Source: an uncultured Bacilli bacterium (GTDB taxonomy: Bacteria > Bacillota_I > Bacilli_A > RF39 > UBA660). From it: 12,062 nucleotides of DNA. Both the position numbers and the translations under genes were made by a program. Location of the stretch: positions 4,886-16,947 of the forward strand of contig CAJUGF010000033.1 of NCBI GenBank assembly GCA_910585915.1, given 5' to 3'. The notes under the pieces were generated by a model, which saw nothing but the letters and a program-made list of their open reading frames with translations, was not told the DNA's origin and did not search any database. Position 1 is the stretch's first letter. Each line of letters opens with the position of its first letter. Below, one piece after another: positions 6,384-12,062 of this stretch.

Positions 6384-7007
6384 ATGAAAGGTTTATTACA
6401 AAGTAAACGGTTGCGTACTAATTTAATTAAATGGGTTACTATGTATGTTTGTGTTATGGTTTTGTTTACATCTGTTGTGACTTATTCTAAATATATAACA
6501 AGAATGAATTCTGATTCTAGATTAGAAGCAGCAAAATTTAATGTAGAAATACGTTTTAATAGTTTATGTGAAAATGAAGAAGAGATTCCTAGTGCATCTA
6601 GTAATGGAACTGTATCTAAGGTATGTAATACAGAGGAGTATCGTCCAACAAGTTTGATTCCTTATTCGTTTACAGTTGACTCATCTGAGCTTCAAGTTAA
6701 TAATCTTTTTGTTCTTACTCTTTCAATTGATCCTGATTTTGAACTTGTCGATTTTATTGATGCTACTACGAAGACAGATATTGTAAAAAACACAAAAGTT
6801 CAAACTGGAGATTTTGAGGTAGAGACGGATACTTTAGCTACTGGAGAGATTATAAGAGTGCGTTTGATTTCTGATATTGTTGCATCTCAAGGTGGTCGTA
6901 CTACTTATAATGTTAATGTCCGTTATCGTAAGAGAAGTGATGGTATTTATAATGGTGTAGATCAATCACAAGTAATTAAGGTTGGATATTCTGCAACGCA
7001 ACATTAG
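6384..7007 (+). CDS. Second SipW-class exported protein, camelysin/TasA-like
   Basis: This 207-aa protein has a long N-region (KSKRLRTN-type basic start), a hydrophobic segment (about 16-32), then VVTYSKYITR (31-40) and LEAAKFNVE (47-55). These correspond to SGTYAKYTS and ARVAKW in the fibre protein and mark a SipW-cognate signal peptide. The mature part is beta-rich, with PYSFTVDSSEL and LTLSIDPD-like strands, and ends VGYSATQH, like the VVATQ end of the fibre protein. It has two cysteines after the signal (62 and 81) that could form a disulfide; the fibre protein has none. AAGGAG (6370-6375) lies eight bases before ATG 6384. Position right after the second SipW suggests it is that enzyme's substrate. 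A minor fibre subunit, or an accessory role like TapA, is plausible but unproven; there is no clear sequence match to TapA. Confidence 0.72.
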   Translation: MKGLLQSKRLRTNLIKWVTMYVCVMVLFTSVVTYSKYITRMNSDSRLEAAKFNVEIRFNSLCENEEEIPSASSNGTVSKVCNTEEYRPTSLIPYSFTVDSSELQVNNLFVLTLSIDPDFELVDFIDATTKTDIVKNTKVQTGDFEVETDTLATGEIIRVRLISDIVASQGGRTTYNVNVRYRKRSDGIYNGVDQSQVIKVGYSATQH

Positions 7008-7014
7008 GAGGTGA
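7006..7014 (+). promoter_or_regulatory. Ribosome binding site overlapping the upstream stop codon
   Basis: AGGAGGTGA begins within the TAG (7005-7007) that ends the preceding gene. It implies tight translational linkage. It serves ATG 7018 or the adjacent ATG 7021; the spacing allows both. Confidence 0.75.
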
Positions 7015-7017
7015 AAA

Positions 7018-9021
7018 ATGATGAAGATAACAAGAGAAAAAAGACAGCGAATTTATGAAATTTTAATGGGTGTACTTGTATTTGTTTGTATCATAGAAAC
7101 AGGAAGCTTTACACCATCTCATTCGTTATATTTGAATGAAAACAGTTCAGCACTTACATATCAGACACAATTAACTCAATTGTATTATAAAGATGCAATT
7201 GTAGTTGGACGAAATAATGCTTCTACTTCTACGAATATTCTTCTTGATTTTACTATTACACCAAATACGGTTGCCAAAGATGGAGAAACCGATAGTTATA
7301 CTTTAACGATTCCAAAAGGTTGTTCTGTATCTGGACTTTCTAATCCAAATGATCACGGAAATTTGAGAACTTATTCGCTTACTCTTACTGCGACAAAATC
7401 ATTCTCTGCAAATTGTGAGATTGCAAAAATCCTTGAAAATGATAGCTTTGAAGTACCTATTGTAGTTGAAGAGAAAATTGGCAATGAAGATACTTTTCGA
7501 TATACTGATGGAGGTTATCCTAAAACAAGTTTAAGTGAGTATTATAAATTTAGACCAGTGGTTACTCCAAATGGTTCTACTTTTACCTTTCATAAAAATT
7601 CTTCACGACAAGAGGTTTCTGCTAAATTTTCTAGTTGGCTTAGTGACTATTTATCTCGTGTGGCTGGAAATCAAGCAAGTTCTTATAGTAAAGTATTGAG
7701 TGATTATATTAAGACAGTATATAATGATTATCAAGGTAATAATCCAGCTACTTTATTTGATGCTCAACTTATTTTAAAAGGACTTCAATCAAAGTATGAC
7801 GATAATACAGGTATATATACATATACAGTAGAGGATAATTTGCTTGGATATGCTAGAACGAATGCCGAGAGTAATAAGAATTGGATTTATTTTTCAACAA
7901 CTAATCCCACCGAAATGGAAGAAGCTTTTCTATATCATTTGAAAAATAATTATAATGAAACGGAATATGATTTAATAAAACGTTATGTGGATTCTTTTAC
8001 AACATCAAGTGTACGAGGACTTCAATATATTCTTTCTTTTGCTAATAATTCTAATAATGGTGTGAGTGGCTTTAATGTTTCAAGATATTCTTCTGACCAT
8101 TTGTTGGTTTTAATGGATAATATTGTAACGATCGCTGAGATAAAACTAACTGGAAGCATTCGTATAGAAGCTAATCGTGCTTGGAATAAGATGTATAATG
8201 ATTTCGTTCCAGCATTAAAAACAGCTTATGAGGATATTATGTCAGAAAGTGTTTATCAAAAATTTTATCAAATGAAATATTTGGATGTCTTAGTTTCTAT
8301 ATCTAATAATAGTGATCAAGCTGCATGGGATAGTCTTCAATCTGGTCAAACGATTATTCATGGAGCATTTCAAGAGTTATTCTTAATCTATGATGATGAG
8401 AAGAAACATTATTTGTTTTTAGATGTTTCTTCCACAGATGGAACTGAGAATTTAGTGTCAATGCAAGCGATTATGGTTGATGATAAAATGAAGATGCAGT
8501 TGACTGATAAAAAAGGAAGTTTAAAGATTGAGCTTACAGGATATACTAAAGATCAAATTTTGAGTAGTTTGTCTGCTGATTATCATAATAAGGTTAATAT
8601 TACAGAGGATGGATTATTAACGATCTTGATTACAAATGAATCTACTAAAGATGAGATTTTAGATATCATTGAACAAATTAACTTGTATGTTAATACACAT
8701 CCTTCTCAATCAGTAGATAATAATTCTGATGCATCAGATGATACTTCAAAAGAAGAAGTTACTTCTCCTACTGAGGATGTAAATACTTCAGAAGAAGTAG
8801 TGGCTAATCCTGATACTTTTGCTTCAAGTAATGTTTCAGAAAAGGAAATTGAAGATAACAAGAAGGAAAATGCTGAGATGCAATCTTCAGAAAATATAAA
8901 AGTACAGGAAATAATAGAAAATGACGAATTAGAAGAAGTTGTAATAAAAGATGAACCTGATACTAGTCTAGATAAGACTGAAGAACTTATAGAAAACAAT
9001 GAGGAGACTATTGCAAAGTAG
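7018..9021 (+). CDS. Exported protein of unknown function with acidic tail
   Basis: I do not recognise this 667-aa protein. A basic start (KITREKRQR) and one hydrophobic segment (about 15-27) form a signal peptide or membrane anchor. Residues about 55-155 look beta-rich and Ig-like (LLDFTITP, SYTLTIPKG, TYSLTLTAT) with two cysteines (Cys102, Cys140 approximately). Residues about 195-480 are mostly helix-like, with many Tyr, Asn and Ser. From Pro562 to the end is a low-complexity tail rich in Asp, Glu, Ser and Thr. There is no LPXTG motif, no second membrane segment and no catalytic motif I can name. It is the last gene of the operon, coupled to the preceding SipW-class protein by an overlapping ribosome binding site, and is followed by a terminator. 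I infer a cell-surface partner of the fibre; ATG 7021 is an equally possible start. Confidence 0.85.
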   Translation: MMKITREKRQRIYEILMGVLVFVCIIETGSFTPSHSLYLNENSSALTYQTQLTQLYYKDAIVVGRNNASTSTNILLDFTITPNTVAKDGETDSYTLTIPKGCSVSGLSNPNDHGNLRTYSLTLTATKSFSANCEIAKILENDSFEVPIVVEEKIGNEDTFRYTDGGYPKTSLSEYYKFRPVVTPNGSTFTFHKNSSRQEVSAKFSSWLSDYLSRVAGNQASSYSKVLSDYIKTVYNDYQGNNPATLFDAQLILKGLQSKYDDNTGIYTYTVEDNLLGYARTNAESNKNWIYFSTTNPTEMEEAFLYHLKNNYNETEYDLIKRYVDSFTTSSVRGLQYILSFANNSNNGVSGFNVSRYSSDHLLVLMDNIVTIAEIKLTGSIRIEANRAWNKMYNDFVPALKTAYEDIMSESVYQKFYQMKYLDVLVSISNNSDQAAWDSLQSGQTIIHGAFQELFLIYDDEKKHYLFLDVSSTDGTENLVSMQAIMVDDKMKMQLTDKKGSLKIELTGYTKDQILSSLSADYHNKVNITEDGLLTILITNESTKDEILDIIEQINLYVNTHPSQSVDNNSDASDDTSKEEVTSPTEDVNTSEEVVANPDTFASSNVSEKEIEDNKKENAEMQSSENIKVQEIIENDELEEVVIKDEPDTSLDKTEELIENNEETIAK

Positions 9022-9041
9022 TAAAATAAATTCTAATTATT

Positions 9042-9073
9042 AAGGAGTACTATTTGTGCTTCTTTTTTCTTTT
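9042..9073 (+). terminator. Intrinsic terminator of the fibre operon
   Basis: AAGGAGTAC (9042-9050) pairs with GTGCTTCTT (9056-9064) over nine pairs including two G-U, with a TATTT loop, followed by TTTTCTTTT. It lies 20 bases after the stop of the 667-aa gene. Confidence 0.8.
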
Positions 9074-9107
9074 GCAAAGTTATGTGAACAAATATGAAAG
9101 TTAATAA

Positions 9108-9136
9108 TTGAAATTCACCAAATTCTTTGTTAAAAT
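9108..9136 (+). promoter_or_regulatory. SigA-type promoter of sepF-divIVA
   Basis: TTGAAA (9108-9113) and TAAAAT (9131-9136) are separated by exactly 17 bp, each one mismatch from consensus, with a TG two bases upstream of the -10 (extended -10). Transcription should start near 9143, about 23 bases before the sepF ATG. Confidence 0.75.
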
Positions 9137-9165
9137 GGTAAAGTAAGATATAGGAGGGTAGTTGT

Positions 9166-9573
9166 ATGGGACTAAGTAAACTCAAAAAAATATTTGCAGA
9201 TGATGAAGAAGATACATTAATGGGTACAGAAGATGAGTATTATGCTATTAGTGAAGAGGATGCTTTAAAGGAAGCTGACAAAACTGGGAATAAGATGATT
9301 CTTTTAGAACCTAGAGCTTATTCTGAATCTCAACAAATTGCCGATCATTTAAAAAATCGAAATAGTGTGGTAGTTAATTTAAAGAGAGTTACAAGTGATC
9401 AAGCAAAACGTATTATTGACTTTTTGTCTGGTTGCATTTATTCTATAGGTGGAACAATGCAAAAAATAGGCGTTGGAATTTATTTGTGTACTCCAAAGAA
9501 TGTTAATATTCAAGGAAAAATAACTGATGATGCTGAAAAGCAAAAAGAAAATGATGATGAAATAGAATGGTAA
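9166..9573 (+). CDS. sepF: Cell division protein SepF
   Basis: SepF binds FtsZ and tethers and aligns the Z-ring at the membrane. The 135-aa product starts with MGLSKLKKIF, the expected short amphipathic membrane-binding helix, followed by an acidic linker (12-40). The conserved SepF domain follows (about 43-114), with LLEPRAYSE, VVVNLKRV, QAKRIIDFLSG and IYSIGG-MQKIG-GIYLCTP, as in Bacillus and other SepF proteins. It is slightly shorter than the roughly 150-aa B. subtilis protein, mainly in the linker. AGGAGG (9152-9157) is eight bases before the ATG. It has its own promoter and is followed 34 bases later by divIVA, forming a division operon. Confidence 0.95.
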   Translation: MGLSKLKKIFADDEEDTLMGTEDEYYAISEEDALKEADKTGNKMILLEPRAYSESQQIADHLKNRNSVVVNLKRVTSDQAKRIIDFLSGCIYSIGGTMQKIGVGIYLCTPKNVNIQGKITDDAEKQKENDDEIEW

Positions 9574-9607
9574 AATAGATTTTAGCGGTAGAATCTCGAG
9601 GTGAAGC

Positions 9608-10033
9608 ATGAAAAAGTTTGGGACGAGTTTCAATGGTTATAATAAGCAAGAAGTTAATTCTTTCGTTTATGATGTAACGAAAGAATACGAGAGTATGCTT
9701 AATAATTTAAAGGCTCGAGATCAAGAAATTGAGACTTTGAAACAAAAATTAATTCAATATCAAAATATGGAAACGACTTTGAATCGTGCTTTATTGGTTG
9801 CGGAAGATGCTTCTTCGCAAATTAAGAGAATGGCTCGAGATGAATCAAAGGGAATTGTTGAGGATGCTAAGCGGAATGCTTCACGAATTGTTAATGAGGC
9901 TTTACTTCGCGCTACGAAGTTAGAAGAAGATGCAGAAAACTTAAAAAGAAGAATTATAATTTTCAAAAAGAAATTTCGTCAAGCTATTGAGCTTGAACTA
10001 GAAAATCTTGATGATATTAATGAAGACTATTAA
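9608..10033 (+). CDS. divIVA: DivIVA-family septum/pole protein
   Basis: DivIVA is a coiled-coil scaffold that recognises curved membrane at division sites and poles. The 141-aa product has the family signature FNGYNKQEVNSF (8-19), then two coiled-coil stretches (about 28-60 and 70-130) with the Ala-rich DivIVA motif LNRALLVAEDAS and later AKRNASRIVNEA. Compared with B. subtilis DivIVA it is about nine residues shorter at the N-terminus. The Phe-Arg pair that inserts into the membrane there is Phe8-Asn9 here, with Lys2 and Lys3 possibly supplying charge. GAGGTGA (9598-9604) gives the ribosome binding site. It probably shares the sepF promoter. ylmG and ylmH, which lie between these genes in B. 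subtilis, are missing. Confidence 0.92.
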   Translation: MKKFGTSFNGYNKQEVNSFVYDVTKEYESMLNNLKARDQEIETLKQKLIQYQNMETTLNRALLVAEDASSQIKRMARDESKGIVEDAKRNASRIVNEALLRATKLEEDAENLKRRIIIFKKKFRQAIELELENLDDINEDY

Positions 10034-10046
10034 GTTTTCTTTTTTT
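10022..10046 (+). terminator. Modest intrinsic terminator overlapping the divIVA end
   Basis: GAAGAC (10022-10027) pairs with GTTTTC (10034-10039), one G-U pair, with a TATTAA loop containing the stop codon region, then seven T. The stem is short and AT-rich, so termination may be partial. Confidence 0.45.
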
Positions 10047-10047
10047 A

Positions 10048-10056
10048 TGTTATAAT
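10048..10056 (+). promoter_or_regulatory. Extended -10 promoter of the beta-helix-like gene
   Basis: TGTTATAAT carries a perfect -10 TATAAT (10051-10056) and the TG of an extended -10. No good -35 is visible 16-18 bp upstream, where the T-rich end of divIVA lies. The start of transcription would be near 10063, giving a leader of only about 11 bases. Confidence 0.55.
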
Positions 10057-10073
10057 AGCGCACGTGATGTGAA

Positions 10074-11237
10074 ATGAAAGAAATTTTTATACAAAAAAGT
10101 CAGGATTTTTCTAAATTGGAAGGTTTGGTTGGAAATGATTACATTGTTTTAAAAATTAGTAAAGATTTGAATAATGTACGCATTCCTGCTATTTCTTTAA
10201 AAAAGTTTAAGGGTACTATTCATGTTATTTTAGAAGATTCTAAGATGAAAGCAAATATTGAAATATTAACTGTGGGTCAAACAACTGCATGTTATTTTTT
10301 CTCTGATTTTAAAAAAGCTTCAATTCTTTTTCCAGCGAATCATCGTTTTAATTTTCGATATCTCAATATACCAAAATCTATTGATGTTTATACTGAAGAA
10401 GATTTTAAAAGAGCTTTAAATTTAGCATCTTCCTTTCCAGATTTGCATATATATTTGCATCAAGATGTTCTTCTTTCTGGTAAAGTTCCTTCTGTCTTTA
10501 ATACTACTTTTATTCATGGTAAGGGACATGTTATTTATGGGAAGAAGAATGTTATTAAAACAATTTCATCATTTCAATTTTCTTCTAGTAATTTATCTTA
10601 TGAAGTTGTGGATCGCATTTTGAGAATTAAGGATCCTTTCGATATGCAGTGTGTGTTGAAATATCCAAAGGATCGTATTTTAATGACAATGGATAGGGAT
10701 ATATCTTGGAAAGAAATAATGCCACTTGATTTACGATCATTTTATGGAACACTTATTGTCCTTGGAAATGGAAGAGTTATGGATCATATTACTTTATTAG
10801 ATAATCAATCAAATTCAATTGGTTTAATTTCTAATCTTTCTTTAGTTGCTAGTTTAGTAATTGCTGATTTGCATGTAAAGCATATTAATTTTTCAGATAA
10901 TCAGAAGGAGTGTGTGGGTGCTTTCTTGGGAAGCCGTGAAGCTGATAATGCACCTTATCATGTAATGCCTGGTAAAACCTGTTTTAGAAATTGTACAGTT
11001 TCCAATACTTTTTTTCCTGCTGCTTCTTATATTGGTGTGTTTGCGGGTAAGGTTGATGATTTTGCTGAGTGTTATGGCTGTAATGTTGATCATGTTTTAG
11101 GAATTTCTGATTATCATTATTTTGGAAATCAATATTATTATGATTGGAATCATTTGTCTTATACTAAACTTTCAAAAGCAGAGAATAAGAGAATTAGTTT
11201 AGGTGATGATGGTTGTAAATTAGTTAGAAAGAAATGA
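10074..11237 (+). CDS. Beta-helix-like protein of unknown function, no signal peptide
   Basis: The 387-aa product is not one I can name. It has no signal peptide or membrane segment, so it is probably cytoplasmic. A motif recurs: KISKDLNNVRIPAISLKKFKG-TIHVI (27-52) against TMDRDISWKEIMPLDLRSFYG-TLIVL (205-230), with a looser third copy around YLHQDVLLSGK...HGKGHVIYG (127-156). The later part (about 265-345) alternates short strands with Gly-rich turns and Cys/Asn positions (VGAFLGSR, FRNCTVSN, YIGVFAGK, CYGCNVDH), which looks like the rungs of a right-handed beta-helix and resembles GLUG-type repeats. No catalytic residues can be assigned. The ribosome binding site is poor (GTGA only). It has its own promoter and terminator between divIVA and sigK. 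A sporulation link is suggested only by position. TGA is its stop, the only TGA used in the window. Confidence 0.82.
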   Translation: MKEIFIQKSQDFSKLEGLVGNDYIVLKISKDLNNVRIPAISLKKFKGTIHVILEDSKMKANIEILTVGQTTACYFFSDFKKASILFPANHRFNFRYLNIPKSIDVYTEEDFKRALNLASSFPDLHIYLHQDVLLSGKVPSVFNTTFIHGKGHVIYGKKNVIKTISSFQFSSSNLSYEVVDRILRIKDPFDMQCVLKYPKDRILMTMDRDISWKEIMPLDLRSFYGTLIVLGNGRVMDHITLLDNQSNSIGLISNLSLVASLVIADLHVKHINFSDNQKECVGAFLGSREADNAPYHVMPGKTCFRNCTVSNTFFPAASYIGVFAGKVDDFAECYGCNVDHVLGISDYHYFGNQYYYDWNHLSYTKLSKAENKRISLGDDGCKLVRKK

Positions 11238-11256
11238 GCATTCATTTCTTTTTTTT
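11228..11256 (+). terminator. Intrinsic terminator overlapping the stop codon of the beta-helix-like gene
   Basis: AAAGAAATGA (11228-11237) and TCATTTCTTT (11242-11251) pair perfectly over ten bases with a GCAT loop, then five more T. The stem includes the TGA stop (11235-11237). Confidence 0.85.
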
Positions 11257-11265
11257 ACATAGAAT
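11238..11265 (+). promoter_or_regulatory. Possible SigE-like promoter for sigK
   Basis: CATAGAAT (11258-11265) differs at one base from the SigE -10 CATACAAT. GCATTCA (11238-11244), 13 bp upstream, matches the -35 consensus only in its first four bases. In B. subtilis sigK is read by SigE RNA polymerase, so the candidate makes biological sense, but the weak -35 and its place inside a terminator make it tentative. Confidence 0.3.
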
Positions 11266-11284
11266 TCTTTTAAGGAAGTGTTTT

Positions 11285-11974
11285 ATGTTTTTATTAAGTT
11301 TGTTAAAAAATTTACTATTTTTTACTGGTTCTTATTCTAATCAAGTTTTTCCAGAACCACTTAGTTTAGAAGAAGAGGAACGTTGTATTTTAAAGATGCA
11401 AGATGGGGATCAAGATGCGAGGAATCAATTAATTGAACACAATTTACGATTAGTGGCACATATTGTTAAAAAATTTGAGTCAAAGGATAATGATACTGAT
11501 GATTTAATAAGTATTGGAACTATTGGACTTATTAAAGGAATAGACTCTTATAATAAAGATAAAGCTACAAGAATTACAACCTATGTTGCTCGTTGTATTG
11601 AAAATGAAATATTAATGCATTTTCGTGGTAATAAAAAAACACAGAATAATGTTAGTTTAAATGATTCGATTGGTTATGATAAGGATGGCAATGAAATTAA
11701 TTTGATTGATGTTATACGAGACAATTCGGTTGATATCGCTGATTCCATACATACCAAAAACAATTTAGAATTATTAAATGAGTATTTAAAGGGGCTTGGT
11801 AAGAGAGAACAGGAAATTATTAAAAAGAGGTATGGTCTTTGTCTGGAAGAAGAACGTACGCAAAAAGAGATAGCTAAGGAGATGGGTATTTCTCGTAGTT
11901 ATGTTTCTAGAATTGAAAAAAGAGCTTTGATGAAAATATTAAAGGAATTTTTGAAAAGTAAAAATGATTTGTAA
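11285..11974 (+). CDS. sigK: Sporulation RNA polymerase sigma factor K (pro-SigK)
   Basis: SigK directs late gene expression in the mother cell during sporulation. The 229-aa product matches B. subtilis SigK closely: FPEPLSLEEEE (22-32), IEHNLRLVAHIVKKFE (50-65), DDLISIGTIGLIKGIDSY (72-89, region 2.2-2.4), TYVARCIENEILMHFR (99-114) and the region 4 helix-turn-helix EIAKEMGISRSYVSRIEKRA (195-214). The first 15-17 residues (MFLLSLLKNLLFFTG) are hydrophobic and correspond to the pro-sequence removed by the SpoIVFB protease; alignment places cleavage near Gly15-Tyr17. AAGGAAG (11272-11278) precedes ATG 11285. An in-frame ATG at 11234 would add 17 residues but lies in the upstream terminator stem. 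The gene is continuous, without a skin-type insertion. Its presence argues for a sporulating ancestor or organism. Confidence 0.93.
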   Translation: MFLLSLLKNLLFFTGSYSNQVFPEPLSLEEEERCILKMQDGDQDARNQLIEHNLRLVAHIVKKFESKDNDTDDLISIGTIGLIKGIDSYNKDKATRITTYVARCIENEILMHFRGNKKTQNNVSLNDSIGYDKDGNEINLIDVIRDNSVDIADSIHTKNNLELLNEYLKGLGKREQEIIKKRYGLCLEEERTQKEIAKEMGISRSYVSRIEKRALMKILKEFLKSKNDL

Positions 11975-11992
11975 AAAAGGCGATGAATTTTG

Positions 11993-12019
11993 CTTAGAGC
12001 TATTTGCTCTAAGTTTTTT
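11993..12019 (+). terminator. Intrinsic terminator of sigK
   Basis: CTTAGAGC (11993-12000) pairs perfectly with GCTCTAAG (12006-12013) across a TATTT loop, followed by six T. It starts 18 bases after the sigK stop. Confidence 0.88.
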
Positions 12020-12033
12020 AGTGTTAATGTTTG

Positions 12034-12062
12034 GTGAATTTTATGAATATGCTCATTATAAT
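12034..12062 (+). promoter_or_regulatory. Promoter candidate at the window edge
   Basis: The last six bases are a perfect -10 TATAAT (12057-12062). GTGAAT (12034-12039), 17 bp upstream, matches the -35 at only three positions. It would serve a gene outside the window, since transcription from upstream ends at 12019. Confidence 0.35.

Noticed and set aside
9011..9080. Direct repeat TTGCAAAGT at 9011-9019 and 9072-9080
   Set aside because: Nine bases in AT-rich DNA, one copy inside a coding end, and no associated element; probably chance.
11234..11284. ATG start for sigK 17 codons upstream
   Set aside because: It is inside the terminator stem of the previous gene and would precede the usual SigK pro-sequence; ATG 11285 has AAGGAAG upstream.
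1..12062. Mycoplasma-type code with TGA as tryptophan
   Set aside because: All tryptophans in conserved positions use TGG and no long gene contains in-frame TGA; the single TGA stop is placed within a perfect terminator.
1..12062. CRISPR arrays, tRNA or rRNA genes, insertion sequences
   Set aside because: No spaced direct repeats, no recognisable RNA gene and no transposase-like protein were seen on either strand.

Overview
The window is AT-rich, every gene lies on the + strand, and it reads as a low-GC Gram-positive genome (Bacillota) of a spore-forming lineage. Supporting signs are strong AGGAGG-type ribosome binding sites, SepF and DivIVA division proteins, an intact sporulation sigma factor K, and SipW-type (ER-like, Ser/His) signal peptidases with matching TasA/camelysin-type substrates. 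Tryptophan is encoded by TGG and no long gene is interrupted by TGA, so the standard bacterial code applies. I cannot name the genus; an uncultured gut Bacillota would fit, but that is inference.

Region 1 (1-9073) looks like one long surface-fibre operon ending at a good intrinsic terminator (9042-9073). In order it holds: the 3' part of a Cys/His-repeat surface protein with an NPDDGK linker; a first SipW-type signal peptidase; a 260-aa cysteine-free TasA/camelysin-like fibre protein with a very strong ribosome binding site; a 1044-aa membrane-anchored adhesin with Ig-like, cadherin-like and Listeria-Bacteroides repeat domains; a second SipW-type peptidase; a 207-aa second SipW substrate; and a 667-aa exported protein with a long acidic tail that I do not recognise. 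The last part of the adhesin resembles the fibre protein, which suggests that adhesin and fibre assemble together. The gap before the fibre gene (1612-1717) holds two hairpins, a weak promoter candidate and a perfect 20-bp palindrome. The gap after it (2501-2602) holds a long hairpin, so fibre expression is probably set separately from the rest of the operon.

Region 2 (9074-10046) is a short cell-division unit. A well-formed SigA-type promoter (9108-9136) drives sepF and divIVA, which are adjacent; ylmG and ylmH, which separate them in Bacillus subtilis, are absent here. A modest terminator overlaps the divIVA stop.

Region 3 (10047-12062) holds a 387-aa protein without a signal peptide that looks like a beta-helix and has no function I can assign, then sigK, each followed by a clear intrinsic terminator. 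The last bases look like the -10 of a promoter for a gene beyond the window.

The most unusual content is the fibre operon: two SipW peptidases, each directly upstream of a SipW-class protein or separated from it by under 110 bp, a giant adhesin ending in a fibre-like domain, and a Cys/His-repeat protein. Compared with the tapA-sipW-tasA operon of B. subtilis this is an enlarged and partly duplicated version.
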